Shown here: positions 1-12,631 of the stretch, piece by piece
Numbering within the stretch: position 1 is the first letter of the stretch
How the letters are laid out: each line of letters begins with the position of its first letter
Source: Brachionus rotundiformis
Lineage: Eukaryota > Rotifera > Eurotatoria > Ploima > Brachionidae
Assembly (NCBI GenBank): GCA_016802295.1
Contig: JAESIW010000020.1
Location: forward strand, 4,255,710-4,319,709
Direction of reading: 5' to 3'
DNA length: 64,000 nucleotides
Made by a program: the position numbers and the translations under genes
Notes under the pieces: generated by a model
The model's input: the letters and a program-made list of their open reading frames with translations, nothing else
What the model was told of the DNA's origin: nothing
The model's database searches: none

Positions 1-599
1 TAAATAATCAAAATTAATTTCATTTAATCGAATAAAATTTTAATTATTGAAAATCACGATCATGAGCTAGCGAATTTTGGCGATAATTCACGTTCTAAAA
101 TTTTATCTCTTAAAATTGAATTTAAAAATGGCTTTGAATCGATTAAATTCTAATAAATTAAAGACTTTAATTTTAACATATTCAAAACATTTAATCAAAA
201 ACCTATTTGTTTAGAAATACTTGTAATAAACAAAAATTTTTTTAGAAGCTAATTGATTTTTTTTATTAGCAAATAAATTAATTAAAATGAATAAATAAAT
301 CAAAATGATCCATGAATTATTTTATGTAATTTCTTGAGAATTTTTTTTCGCATTCAATAGAAAAGTGTTTTTATCAATTTTCTAAACATTCCTTTGATTT
401 ATTAATTCTTATTAAAAATGATTAAAAATGAATAATTAATATCTAAAATAAAATTGAAAACCTTCTTTAATATTAAGAATTATTCTAGAATTAAAAAAAT
501 CTATACCATCTATTTCTGCTAAAGTGAAAAAGATTAAATTTTCAATTAAATTACAGAGATGAAAGATAAAAAATGCAATAATTCAAAAGCTTTTTAAAT
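1..599. other. intergenic, no gene seen
   Basis: Very AT-rich sequence with no reading frame longer than chance and no recognisable motif. It ends at the 3' tail of the LINE remnant that follows. Confidence 0.6.
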
Positions 600-1150
600 G
601 TAGTGATAATAATAATAATAGTATAAGCCACAACAGGCATAACATGTAGAGTAAGACTTAGAGTTTCACTATGAAAGCTGAAGCAAGTAACAAAACATAA
701 AATAAATAACTAAAAAGACCAAAATTTGTTTAATTGAAGTTAATCAGACGCTAAAAAACCATTCAGTTTTTTTCTAAAAATTGTCTTTTGATATTGCTGC
801 CAATACTTCAGTTGGTAATCTATTTCAGTTTTCAACCACTCGATTTAAAATAAAATGCTCTCTGTGACTTAATTTTGTGTATTGCTTTACTGATATTTGC
901 TTTTGACCACCACCACTTTTGACAACTCGGATTATGCCAGTCAATTTTGCTATAATCTTTACTAATCTTGAAGTATTTGATAAGATCACCTCTCTCTCTT
1001 CTCATTTTTAGGGTGGCTAGTCCTAGTTTTTCTAGCCTTTGCTCATAGGTGAAGTGACAGCAGAACTTGACAAGCTTGGTTGCCTTCGCCTGAACTATTT
1101 CCAAAATGTTGATGTCCTTCTTTGTATAGGGACACCAGGTTGCGCATATT
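600..1150 (-). mobile_element. non-LTR retrotransposon (CR1/Jockey-like) 3' end remnant
   Basis: Read on the minus strand, about 1145 to 780 encodes the region that follows the reverse transcriptase in CR1/Jockey-type LINEs. A WCPYTKKDI block is followed by VQAKATKLV, YEQRLEKLGL, RRERGDLIKYFKI and, after in-frame damage, NRVVEN...NRLPTEVLAA. The order and spacing match the usual tail in which the enzyme ends with NRVxxxWNxLP. A stop replaces the expected Trp and the 5' part is gone, so the element is dead. Past the coding part the minus strand runs into an (ATT)n stretch at 606-622, a typical microsatellite tail for this class. Confidence 0.8.
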
Positions 1151-2636
1151 CCAAGTGATTAAAAAATGATCGACTAGAAAATCTTAATTGAATAGTAAGG
1201 TTCATTAGGAGTAATTAAAATATTAAAGAATTTATGAAAAATATTTAATTAACTCTTTAATAAACGGCTTCTTGAGAGTTAAAAAAAATTTTTAAAAAAA
1301 TCAAAAACAAACAGTTTTGTTTTTGAAAACTTGAAGTATAAATAAAATGTGTCCACAAAAATAAGAATAATTTGAATTTATTTTCAAAGAGAAATGAAGA
1401 AATTTATACCACACTTAAAACGAATTTAATATAAAAATTGTATTTTTTTTTAAATTAATAATCTTGTAAGGTTTCATAATCAATTTTTTGTATTCAGTAT
1501 AAAAAAGACTAAATATGCATATTTTTTATTTTTTCTCTCAGAATTTTAAGCAAAGAATAAAAGTATTCTATAATTCCCATATTTTTTAGAAATTCTAATC
1601 ATTTATCAAATTTTTTTTTCTTATACGAATAATGATTGTATTATGATTTATGAAATTATCAAAAAAATGGAATGTTTTTGAATAAGATGATTTAAGTGTT
1701 CTTTGGTTTTTGTGAATTATCTTTACTTTACAATCATAAAAAATTATCATTTAAATTGATAAAAATGAAAATTTAATAATTTTCATTTTAAAGTTATTTT
1801 GTAATCTAAAAAAACAAACTTTAAACTATATTCGAAATTTTTTCTTTTATCCAAAAAATACAATATTAAAAAAGTCCTAAATAGAGCGTATAATTAAATT
1901 TTTAGAATTAGATTTAATTGTTGAGGTTGTGGTTTTGAAGAAAAAGAATATTTAGTTTTTCCTTATGAAAAAAGAACTCTTTTATTTTTAAATTATGGTT
2001 TGAGATAATATTTTTAATTAGGTCTATAGTTCTAACCATTTCGAGTAAATGGTTTTTGTTTTTTTTTAACAAGATATTTTATTTAAACGAGCTTAGTGTA
2101 GTTTAAGGTATCGAACATAAAATATTGTATTCAAAGATAAAGGTGAATATTTAACAATTGTAGGTACGGATAACCCAAAATTTTGAAATAAATATAGACT
2201 ATTTTTATAATAATTATTTTCCTATGATTATCATAATGCAAATTTTAATTTTGTTAAAATTTCAAATGCTTTTAACCACTGACTAATGAATTTAAATTTT
2301 TAAACTCAAGTATATGTTTATAAGTGTGCGTACGTGATGGTGTGCAAACGCGATTCTACTCGTTCCAATTCGTTATGGTTAGCCGATAATAAAAAAATAC
2401 AACCAACAATTTAAACATAAAATTATAATTTGAAATTTGTATCTTTCAAAACGAAAAACCTATAATCTCGCGTTTTTCTATAGCTTAAATTTATAATATT
2501 TTATGAATCTTGAGTTACTTTTGTTTTTCTATTAGATTTTGGGGTTTATAATATAATTTGCCTATCGAGAATTCTAGTTGTTATATTCTATGTTTTTTAA
2601 GTTATTATCTATCTGCGCTAAACAAAAAGATTTTCA
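1151..2636. other. intergenic, upstream of LRRFIP-like gene
   Basis: Mostly AT-rich filler. The stretch around 2325-2390 is clearly richer in G and C and lies about 250 bp before the first coding exon of the next gene, so it may hold the promoter or an untranslated exon. No TATA box or other site can be assigned with confidence. Confidence 0.4.
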
Positions 2637-5600
2637 ATGAGTTCACCCAACATAGGTTCAGTCGACTTGTCGACTTCGCCTCTGTCCATGGCGGCACGCA
2701 AACGCTTGACCACCGGCACACCGGTCTATTCGCCAAACGAGACCCTAAACCAAATGACCCAAGAGGTATCTTGCTTTTAAGCACCAGACTTCCTTTTAAT
2801 CACACTTTAAATCACCAAGGCTGAGGCCAGACAGCAAGACAAGTACACTGCACAGAGGGAAATTCGCGCCATCAGAGCCAAAGAAATGGAAAAGCAGAGA
2901 AAAGAAGACGAGGAGCGCGAGAGAGAAGAAGCAAATCGGATAAATAGAGCAATTTCAATTAACAACACCAAATCTTCTTCTTCAACATCTAAAGTAAGCT
3001 TGGTTAGCCTTGAAATGGTATTTATTAGGATTAAAAATTAATAATCAAAAGTTAATGGGACATATTGACTACTAATCTTATATTAACCTAAAAAGAAAAA
3101 TCTTTTATCTTTATAACTAGCTTGAAAAATTTTGTTTATGGTCATTTTAATGATGATAAGTTTCGACTCTGGACTACTAGATGTCAAGGTATCTGTAACT
3201 ATTTTATGTATTCTCGAGCAAAATTATATGGTTTATTGAATGTCTTAAGCCAAATTTGACTTTTATTACCATAGCAATAACCAGAAAGTTTCATTTGATT
3301 TTTTTTTCAGGCTAGTTTAGCTCTTCCATTCTTTAGGTTTGTTTGTTAACAAGACTTTTTTATTGTCTGGCCGATTGGAGTACAAGCATTAAGGCTCATT
3401 TTCAAAATTTTAATGAATTTTTTCAATTTAAAGCCTCGTTTGTATTCGAGTTCAACTAGCAATAGCCGGTTTGATGAATCTTTTGAAGAAAATCCAAAAG
3501 AGCTGAAGAAAAAAATTACCGAAATGGAAGAAAAATTCAAAAAGCATGCCATGTTCCAAACGCAACTAGAAAACGATAATCAAAAGTTAATATATGAAGT
3601 AGATTTGTTAAAAGACTTGATTGAAGAGCACCAAGAACTGATTATTGAGCTACGCCGTCAATTCAAAGAGAAATCAAAAGTTTGTTTTAAGCCTTAAATT
3701 AAAATTTAACTAAAGTTGACCAATTTAAAGGAACTAGATTACCAAAAGCGAACCAATAAAGACTTACAAACAGATTTCATCCGTCTAAAGGAGATCCTGA
3801 AGCAACGGGACACGCTTATTGAAGAAAGTGGCTTAAAATTGTACACAGACTATGAGGTTAAAAAGACCAACACGTTCAATAACAAGGCTACTGAATCTGA
3901 GAGTACTCTCAATGAGATCAAGTCCGTGCTGCCGGCCGTTCTGCTAGCACCTGATACAGCCAAACTTTTGGATATGCTTGGCGATGGAACCATTGATGAT
4001 AAATTGAGAAAATTATTTAATGAAAAACAAGAATTAAAGGAGCATAATAATAAATTGTTGAGCGAGGTGGATGAAGAAAGACAAAAGTCTGTCAAATTGG
4101 AAAAAAAATTAATAGCCAGTATGAATAAGATTTCGGACAATCACGAAACGTCCCAAGAATTACAAGACATACAGCGTCAATATACCAAAGAGATAAACGA
4201 TCTTAAAATGAAATTACAAAAAGTCGAGCACGAAAATATAATCATAAAACAGGATGTAAGTAAATTTGTATTTAGAAATAAAATTTCAAAATTTAATATT
4301 TTATTAAAAATGTCGAATAATATTATTTAACAGTTTAAGAGAATTTTTTAGAATAATAGTTTTGAATTTCTAAATAGCATACTTAACTAGATTCATTGAA
4401 TAACAAGATAATTTTAAAATTTTGTAAAGTATTAATAGGAGAACATAATGCAACTTGAGTAAACTCAAGCAAAGGTTTTTGAGGCATATCACCATTTTTC
4501 TTTCACATTTGGAACAGTAGCAACACAGTTTGGTAATCTGTTCCACGTATTTGCCACCCTATTCACCAAGAAATTTGATATTGGAAGACATTTTACTTTT
4601 TCGCGCCGTAATACTCTAGTGTGTCAGATTGTATCTTTTTGATTCCGGTTCAGGACCTTGACACAAATTTATTCCATTCTTTAGTTTGAAAATCTCATAG
4701 CCTTTTTTATCTAATAAAATTCTATTAAGTAATCTCAGGTCTTGTTTGTAATTCTTATAATTGCAGCTTGTTGCATTCAAAATTATATTATAAATTACCA
4801 AAAATCTGTCAAAATGTTTTTTTGGCCTTAAAATAATGCTGTTCTTGAAAATGCTGTTCTTGTTTCATTCTTTGGGAAAGATTCATTATTAATGTTTAGC
4901 ACCAATGTATTTGAGACAGTCTTTAAATGATTCATTGTCAATTAAAAATCATAATACAAAAATACAAATAAGCCACAGAATTATCCAAAATTAAACAATT
5001 TAAGTTTATACATCAATTTGATTCAAATTTTACAAATAATTTGATAATTTTTGTTATACTTTTTAACCAATACTTAATGTTATTGGTTAATAAGCATTCA
5101 TAAAAGAAATGATAAGATAATTTATTATGAGAACGATAAGTTGGCAGCATTTGCTAAAGAGAAAATTTTTAAGGCCCATTAAAAACATGTACACAATTTT
5201 TAAGTTTCATACCACAAATTTATTAGAATAGACACAAATATTTGAAATAAACAATTTAAATTTTTATTATTCCACAATATTTTTTAAAGCTTTTTCTACG
5301 ATGCTTGCAATTGAAAATATGCTTTTATATGTTATTTAAAGAGTGTTTTTAAAAAATAAAATGAGAAATGTAATAAAATTGCTAAAAATTCACAGCATTT
5401 AATTTTTTTGCCAAAAAATATTTTTTAAAGATTAAATTTTACATTAATTTTGTCGTTTGATTGTCAAAAAAAAATTAAAAAAAAGTGATAAATTAATTTG
5501 ATAGATTAATAAATAATTTGTTTAAATATTAAAATAAAATAAAAACTTTTTTGTTAAATTGGAATAAGCAGTATTTTCGTAATAGATTTTACCAAAAAAC

Positions 5601-6585
5601 CTTTTAAAAATTTTCAAAAACTAGAACTAATTTTTTTAAATATCGATTGATAACCAAAAAATAATTTTAGACTTAATGATATTTTTATTTTTAAGAAAAC
5701 TCGTTTGGACACCCAACTTAAATATCTACAAACCAACTTCGATCAGCTAGAAAGCACGGAACAGAGGCTAATAAAGGAAAAACGCGACGCACAGCGTGAA
5801 GTAAGTAGATTTTTTACCATTCTTTTACCTAATCCCAAATTACTGAGACCAAAATATGATGAAAAAATTCGAATTTTTTATTAATTTAAAACTGATAGTT
5901 CCGCGAGCTTAAGACAAAATATCAAGATGCCTTGCTAGAAAATAAGCGCTTATCAGACCGTATTGATTCACTAGAGTTCTACGCCAAAACTAATAACAAC
6001 AGTAGCGCTTTCCATAACTTGATTCCCTCGACTTACTTGAATTCTAGCTCGGGCACGCGTGGTCGAACTCCGGCACCACCTACATCAAGACCACGTCTCG
6101 GCAGCGGTAGTTCCACAATTGGTAGTAGCAGTGGAATCAACTATGGTTCTACATACACTCCATCGTATGATTCCTCTTCATATCGGTCTTTATCTCGCCC
6201 TCAGTCAAGACAGTCATCAGTTGAAAGAACCACTAGTTCCACAGATAACTACAATTCGCTAATCAACTCTGCTTTTTACGGTTCCACTCACAGATTGTCT
6301 GACATTGGTTCAAACAACATTCGTTCCCGAAATTCTAGTCCATCTAGATTTGATTCAGACAAATGGTCATCTTATGGATCAACAAGAAATATTTCTTCTC
6401 TACCACCACATCCTACTTACGACTATTCTAGATCAAAGAGAGAAAGCTCTACAGAAAGATCAATCTTGAGAAATCGTAGAGAAGTGTCGCAAGAAAGGTC
6501 GACACCTCGTCCATCAACTAGTTCCATCTTGTCCAAATTAAGACGGTCTTCTTTTGTCGATAACGGGCCCTCTAAATACTATTGA
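2637..6585 (+). CDS. LRRFIP: LRRFIP-like coiled-coil protein (Flightless-1 interacting family)
   Basis: Six coding exons give a 626-residue protein: 2637-2765, 2820-2993, 3434-3679, 3716-4255, 5696-5800 and 5899-6585. All introns are phase 0. Residues 44-85 match the start of LRRFIP proteins (AEARQQDKY...EIRAIRAKEMEKQ, compare AEARLAAKRAARAEAREIR in vertebrates). Residues 102-420 form the long family coiled coil, with the characteristic LLKDLIEEHQELIIELRRQF and the GDGTIDDKLRKLFNEKQEL block. From about residue 430 the tail is Ser/Arg/Tyr-rich and disordered. LRRFIP1/2 bind Flightless-1 and act in Toll and Wnt signalling and actin control in vertebrates; that role is only inferred here. The 1.44 kb intron 4 is far longer than the others and holds a LINE scrap. 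The start is the first ATG in frame before a family-conserved segment. Confidence 0.85.
4470..4801 (-). mobile_element. non-LTR retrotransposon remnant inside LRRFIP intron 4
   Basis: The minus strand of about 4620-4480 encodes NRVANTWNRLPNCVATVP, the signature that ends CR1/Jockey-type LINE polyproteins, preceded by a short block with a stop. The upstream frame to 4801 (LRLLNRILLDKKGYEIFKL) could be the preceding part of the same protein but is weak. The remnant lies antisense to the host gene, which fits its survival in an intron. Confidence 0.65.
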
Positions 6586-6724
6586 TAACCTTAGTAGGTA
6601 GATTAAAAATTGGCATGGTGTGTTTTTATGCATGGGATTTTGGTCATTTTTAGGGTTGACTTTGAGACTTTGTTTTTTTTTAAATGCATGGTTTTGTTTT
6701 GGAAATTTATTTGATTTCTTTAAG

Positions 6725-7189
6725 CTTAATGATTCAAAAAGACTCATCAATGAACTGCAACTAAAATTAGAAGTATTACAAAAAACATTGGATAGAAAAC
6801 GCCAAACAGCCAAAATAATTGATTCATCTTATCAATCGCTGGCGTCATCTTCCAACACTAGTTTGATTTCTACACAAAATAATTTAAATACGAATCCACT
6901 TTATATTTCATCTTCTTCGTCAACATTGTTTTCAAGTGCTCCGGAGGCCGCAGGTCAAGAAAATGAGAGAAAAAAATCTGACCCGGAAAAAACCGAAAGA
7001 AGTTGTACGCCATCACAGCAAGAATATTCCTCTTCACCCACGTCTTCTTCGGCATCTTCGTCCTCTTCAGCATCTCCAAACTCTCAACAAAATAAACAAG
7101 CCGAAGCAAGCGAACCATTGACGCCGAATTCGGTCAAGACTTTGGATAAAAAACCTGATTATACCGGAGAAGATAATCGTGATTTTTAG
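6725..7189 (+). CDS. probable alternative terminal exon of the LRRFIP-like gene
   Basis: An open frame preceded by a pyrimidine-rich stretch and an AAG acceptor at 6722-6724 starts with a coiled-coil segment (LNDSKRLINELQLKLEVLQK) and continues as a Ser-rich low-complexity tail to a stop at 7187-7189, 155 codons. The acceptor is phase 0, like every intron of the gene upstream. Splicing from the donor after residue 398 (position 5800) would join the coiled coil DAQRE directly to LNDSKRL without a frame break, replacing the 228-residue tail of the main form. It could also be a separate small gene starting at 6620, but the residues between 6620 and 6724 look like translated intron. Confidence 0.5.
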   Translation, partial: LNDSKRLINELQLKLEVLQKTLDRKRQTAKIIDSSYQSLASSSNTSLISTQNNLNTNPLYISSSSSTLFSSAPEAAGQENERKKSDPEKTERSCTPSQQEYSSSPTSSSASSSSSASPNSQQNKQAEASEPLTPNSVKTLDKKPDYTGEDNRDF

Positions 7190-7952
7190 TCATTGTCTTT
7201 TGTCAATGTCTACGACACTTTTCGAAAAAGGTCGTATAATTTCTTTTCACCGTCCGTTTATTTAGTTTTTTTTTGGATTTTCTCGAAGAAGATAAAGGAG
7301 ATTTGTGTTTTACTAATGAAGTATACTTTTTTTGTGAGTCATATTTTTTTAAACTCTGGCACACTATCAACCAAAATTAGCTTTTTTCAAATAATAAAAT
7401 AATTTAAAGAATTTCGAAGAAATTTATAAGTCTATTCTTTTTTTTTTAATTTTTATTTTATTTATATTGTAATATTATTAATAAAAATTAATTAAATACT
7501 AATTTATATTCTTTTTTAAATAAACTCAAATTTCGGGACACATTCGGCTATCATTTTTTTTATTTTACAATATTTTTTTTTTAATTAAAAAAAATTGTAA
7601 TAAATCAAAAAAAATTTCAAATTATCGTTGTCAAAACAGTTTTGATAAAATTTTTTATCAACTTCTAATTAAAAATTATTTGATCTCTAATATAAAGTAA
7701 AACATAATAGATAAGAGCTATTTTTTAGTTTAAAATTGTTCTTTATTTAATTTTGAATCTTTTGGAAATTTTTAATCAAACAAAAATTGAATTCTAATTT
7801 TTTCACAACTATTTTAATTTAAAAAATATTATTCCTATTTATTTATTCTTAGCACATGCTTTTCAATAATTAACAAGCAACTATTAATTTTTTTTATAAA
7901 AATTCAATTGTATTTTATTCTTCAATCAATTAAGAAATATTTTACACAAAAA
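7190..7952. other. intergenic between two convergent genes
   Basis: The space between the LRRFIP-like gene and the end of the FolD-like gene on the other strand. It is extremely AT-rich with long T and A runs. It probably holds both 3' untranslated regions; several AATAAA-like hexamers occur on both strands, too many to assign one. Confidence 0.5.
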
Positions 7953-9025
7953 TCATTTATTTGAAATATTTTTTTGGTAATACTTCAAAGCTGACAAGTA
8001 TGTATTGACCATTAACATTGAAACAGTTACAGGTCCAACTCCCCCTGGAACTGGAGTTATGTAGCTTGCTTTTTGTAAAGCTTTCTCAAAGTCAACGTCA
8101 CCCGTTATTTTTCTATTAATTTCATCTAGAATTTATTTTAGCTTTTTAACAAAATAAGCAAAAAAATTTACTAACCATAATTTATACCAATGTCTATTAC
8201 TATAGCTCCAGGTTTAATATAATCTCCATCTATTAGCCTTGAACAGCCTATAGCTACTATCAAAATATCAGCAATTTGACATACACTTTTTAAATTCTTG
8301 GTACTCTTATCGCATAAGAAGGTGTCTGCTTTTTTAAATTCCATCATATGTTTTAGTGGCAAACCAACTAGTTTACTTGAACCCAAAATCACAACTTTTT
8401 TACCAGCTATAGTACAATCTATAGACTCGAGAATTTTTAAACAGGCATTTGCTGCACATGGCACAAAGTTATCTAAAAATTCATGGTTACAGATTTTGTT
8501 AAGACTATAGAAGCTAAGGCAGTCGACATCTTTTTCAGGAATAACAACATTGGTCAAATCCATGTAGTCAAGCTTTCTAGATGTGTCCAAAGGAAGTTGA
8601 GTAATTATACCATTTATCTTTGGATCTTTATTTAGTTCATTAATTTTGCTTAAAATTAGATCTTTAGAAACGGCCTTATCGTATCTAAATAGGTAAGCAT
8701 CTATTCCTATTTTTGTTGAAGCCTGTAATTTCTTTCTTATGTAGATATTCGAGTCATTTCGATTTCCGACCTTATTGATATTTCAATAATTTAAAATTAC
8801 TTTTTCTATTAGATTTAGCATACCTGAATAATGGCTAGACCGGGTCTTGTTCCCGTATTCTTGATTAAAATTTGTATCTTAGATTTATATTCATCCAAAA
8901 TTTTTCTAATAATCAAAATGTGTTTAATGTAATTAAATTATATTTTGATGGTACCTAGCCAAAAGTGAACCATCTATTACTTTTGCATGGCTAGACAAAT
9001 TTTGTTTAATAATGTTTGTAAACAT
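7953..9025 (-). CDS. methylenetetrahydrofolate dehydrogenase/cyclohydrolase, monofunctional FolD type
   Basis: Four exons: 8955-9025, 8824-8905, 8176-8770 and 7953-8125, about 306 residues. It interconverts methylene-, methenyl- and formyl-tetrahydrofolate in one-carbon metabolism. The N-terminal domain has the family KVIDGSLLAR start, the catalytic Tyr and Lys in NIYIRKK, and QLPLDTS with the active-site Gln. PEKDVD keeps the key Asp. The Rossmann half has VVILGSSKLVGLP, KPGAIVIDIGIN and YITPVPGGVGPVT, all standard. Odd points: the usual GRS of the cofactor loop is GSS, PCTP is PCAA and DVDGFH is DVDCLS. There is no formyl-THF synthetase domain, so it is the short form as in FolD or MTHFD2, but it lacks the MTHFD2 insertion near the cofactor site. 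Organelle targeting cannot be read from the short N-terminus. Confidence 0.85.
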
Positions 9026-9239
9026 ATTAATTTAGTGACTTTGAATTTACTTAATGATTTAAACCTAAATCTTACAATAACTCTTTAATTTCAAATCAAT
9101 TCAATTGAAATTTTAATAATGTTTGTAAACATCAGGCAGCAAAATATGAATGCCAATGTTTAAGATTTTTTTACATATTTTGAAATATGATATTTTTTAT
9201 TGCATTTCTAAACTATCAATTTCTTAGTCGATTCTTGAA

Positions 9240-9475
9240 GTTTACTTACCTTATCTGTAGCAATTATTTGCTGCTTTTTCATATGTGAGCTCTTTCAAAT
9301 CTCTTTTAATTTATCTGCTCTTTCTTGAGACTCATGGTCTTCAATCATTCCCTTTTCCTTGCAAAAATAATGCAACTTTGGGAATTCTGTCTGTTGGCAT
9401 TCTCAATACATGACCAAGATACTTAAGTCCTCTTCTGCATATCATGTTGCAGATTGGCTCGTAACTTGATCTATT
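9240..9475 (-). mobile_element. RTE-like LINE C-terminal remnant
   Basis: The minus strand encodes ICRRGLKYLGHVLRMPTDRI followed by PKVALF, and, after a frame slip, RDLKELTYEKAANNCYR. This is the tail found after the reverse transcriptase in many RTE-type LINEs, where LGHVLRMxxxRIPKxAL precedes a basic GRPKxxW block and RDLKxLxLTWEEA. Stops and at least one frameshift show it is dead. It sits about 0.2 kb upstream of the FolD-like gene. Confidence 0.75.
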
Positions 9476-10112
9476 TTTATATCACTTTAATATTTTTTAA
9501 TATCACGTTTTTGTAGCATCACAAAAAAAACTAGTCAAATCTTTTTACAAAAATTTATGAAAAATTAAAAACGATGATTTCTTACATCACCAGGAAAAAA
9601 AGGCTTTTTTTTTATTTTTTCACTATTATTACCTTTAACCATCGAGGAGAGACATCTTTTTAAGACAATGGATAGAATATTAATTGTTGATTATAAAGAG
9701 TAAAAAGGAAGTGAAAAACTTAAGATATACAAATACTAGTCGCTAAAAAATATTTTAAATATTTAAAATAAAAAACACTCAAATTACATTTTATAAGTAT
9801 AAAAAAAATTAAAAACAAAATTAAGTTATTGTATGTAAACTTTTATTTATTTAAGTCAAAATATAACTGTTAGTTATTTCTAAAAAATGAATTATCGTTT
9901 TTTCAAATCTGTATTAGTTCTTTTCTGGACACGATATTATTTACAGTAGCCTCTTTGGTAGATTATTATGGCAGAAAGTATTTTCAGGTACTTTAAAATT
10001 TACTAATAAGATAATAAATAAATTTTATTTATTATTCGAGAACGACTTCTAATTAAATTATTATTACAATTTCAAATAAATCTTTTCAAAAAAAAACGAG
10101 AGATTATTATTT
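9476..10112. other. intergenic, nothing recognised
   Basis: AT-rich DNA between the LINE scrap and the last exon of NDC1. No coding or repeat structure stands out. Confidence 0.5.
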
Positions 10113-12445
10113 TTATTGATGAAGGGAATATCTTTCCAATCTTTGAATAACTTCATCATTCAAAGCCAACGATCTTATAATTAAATAATGTTGAGTGCTT
10201 AATTTTAATATTGAAGAGTTACTTTAGAGAATTTCCAAAAGTGTGTGTAATTTTGTATATTGATTCATTTAAAATAAAAATCAATTTTTGTATTAATAAC
10301 TCGATTTTGTCCGGATGTGAATTTTGCAAAACACGAAATGATATGGAACATCCTGGTCCAGTTTGGTTAAATTTTTCTATTACTTTTTGTAAATTGATGA
10401 ATGTGGTTATTATTTCAGCCAAATTTTGTTGCACGATTCCGTACTCATCCTCTTTTAATGAAGCCATTGCCAAATTACTGAGACCTTTTAGAGCAGCAAT
10501 CACCAGAAAAGAGTCTACAAATAGTTGCTGAGTTTTATAGTTTTTATTCTCTTTGTAAATCATAGCAAAATATTTTTGATTCTTTAGTTTTTCTATCATC
10601 TAATATATACAAAAAAAATATAAAAAAATTAAAAAAAAAAAAAATTACCGATTTGGCGAGTTTAAATCCAAATGAATTGTTTTCATGGGCTAAATTTCTA
10701 TTGTATTTAATTGGAGAACGCACTGGCACGTCATATGTCTCATTTAAATGGGCCTTGCGGATAGGTGATTTGAATGGTGAGGTTTTGGGTGAAGCTAAGT
10801 CATGTTTGGGAGATAGAACTGTAACTCTTTTGTAAACATTTGATTCACAAGGCTCTGTTCGAACACTTGAACCATGCAACATGTCATCAAAGCTAAATAC
10901 TTCCATAAAATCCTTAATTACATTCAACGCTTCATTGGAAACTTTCATCCAGTTAACCGGTTGATTATCTAAAGTTTAAAACAGATTTTTAATTTTTTTT
11001 TAATTTCTAACTTGGCCTACTCACTAAAATTAAGGCTATATAATTGACTGCGTCTTGATTTTGAATTTATGGACAAATCATTAAGATCAATCAAGGATAG
11101 AATCTAAAAAGTTTGAATTATTTTTGAAGTATTTAGCAATCTTATTACTTGAATGTATGGTTGAGAATTTAATGAAATGGCTTTAGCTAGAGGTAAATCT
11201 AATGCATCCACTGGATGTATGTTAAAGTGATACATCTAAAATTGATTAGATAAAAAAATAACTTTAATTAACTAAATACCTCAGTCAAATAAATTTCATA
11301 GATGTTCCAACTTAGCTCAAAAGCTAAATTGATTATGAAAGAAACTTTGATCGCTACTATTGTGGTGGACACTGAATCAAACTGGATTCTTTTTAAATTA
11401 ATATATATATATATATTAAATTTTTCAATAAAATAAAACAAACTCTTCCTGATGTAATATTGAATTATTAACACTATATTCTTTAAAAAAATATGTATTT
11501 AATTTTTTTTTTTTTTGTTTTTTTAATTTACCAATAATTGTGTAAAAAATAGACCAGATTATGAAATTAGAAATTGTTGATTTTAAAACAGATAACACTG
11601 ATCTATAAATTCTGGATTTCAGGCGTGAATATTTTGTTTGCTAAAAAAATTAATTTTTTTGTAGTACAGGCCGTTTTAAAAGATTAAAATTACCTCAATA
11701 ATCGGCCAATTTAGTAAAAAATTTCCATTAAATGTAAATTTTAACCAATATATTAAAGAATTAATACCACAGAAAAACATTATAAAAGAAGTGTTTATAC
11801 TATAAGTTAAAAATCATATTTAAAATCCTAGAATAAGATAAAAAAAATAAATTACTTTCCAGTTTCATAAAATTTTAGTAGAGTATAACTTGTGATAATC
11901 GCTGATACAAAGTTTATTAAGACACAAGCCATCTCAAGTGAATAGACAATTTGTATCAATTTTTCAAAATTATTTGAATAAACCTTGTGACTAACTTAAA
12001 AAAAAGTTATATTTTATATTTAAACAAAGGTGATGAAAAAATACCTCTAAAAAGCTTATCATAGAGGCTAAAAGTAATCCAATAAGCAACCATCACTATT
12101 GCAGATCGATACCAAAAGTCCAGGGAGAATAAATTTTGAAATAATCCAGTAAATATTCCAGTAAAATTATTTATTAAATCAAAATCAGCGCTTGTAGAAT
12201 GTCCGAGAATTAGCGAAATAATAATGATCGAAGACCATATCTTAGCTGCCAATTGTCTCCATCTTATTACCTTCGAAATTTTTGAAAATAATTTTCTCCT
12301 TAATTTGCTTCTTGGTTCAAATATATATTCAAAATTAATAAATAGATATTTGTTAATATAATTGAACCTTTGAAGTAAAACAATTTAAAAAAAAAACTTC
12401 TGAATAAAAGCTTCCGGCACAGTTTTTGGATATATTTTCGACCAT
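10113..12445 (-). CDS. NDC1: nucleoporin NDC1 (transmembrane nucleoporin, TMEM48)
   Basis: NDC1 anchors nuclear pore complexes in the pore membrane. The gene has about ten exons. Clear ones from the 3' end are 10113-10173, 10223-10599, 10649-10968, 11025-11103, 11149-11235 and 11280-11388, then smaller exons near 11444-11482, 11533-11640, 11694-11807 and 11860-11996, and the N-terminal membrane exon about 12053-12290. The N-terminal half carries hydrophobic helices that line up with the six of vertebrate NDC1 (for example SSIIIISLILGHS and AIVMVAYWITFSLY). The C-terminal half has the family blocks AALKGLSNLAMASLKEDEYG, VVQ-like IVQQNLAEIITTFINLQ and SIYKITHTFG. The start is unsure: an ATG at 12445 begins a family-like N-terminus (NCAGS), but no splice from it to the next exon keeps the frame by eye. 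Confidence 0.82.
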
Positions 12446-12631
12446 TTTTACAAATTAATCTAAATTTCTAAAATTAAATAGATTTTAGAGTATAAAGATG
12501 GCTAATAATAGTTTGTCTTCTTATTCTTGCAAAAAATAAAAAACATTTTTTTAAATATTCATTACAAAAATGGTTAAATTTATTTAATGGCTCATAAAGA
12601 CAAAAGGGTATAAAAGGATGCAAGGATTTGG

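Noticed and set aside
3850..4140. Open frame antisense to LRRFIP exon 4
   Set aside because: It mirrors a Lys/Glu/Ser-rich coiled-coil exon; such exons open the reverse frame by composition. No motif of its own.
6870..7118. 82-codon antisense frame in the Ser-rich terminal exon
   Set aside because: A shadow of a low-complexity coding stretch.
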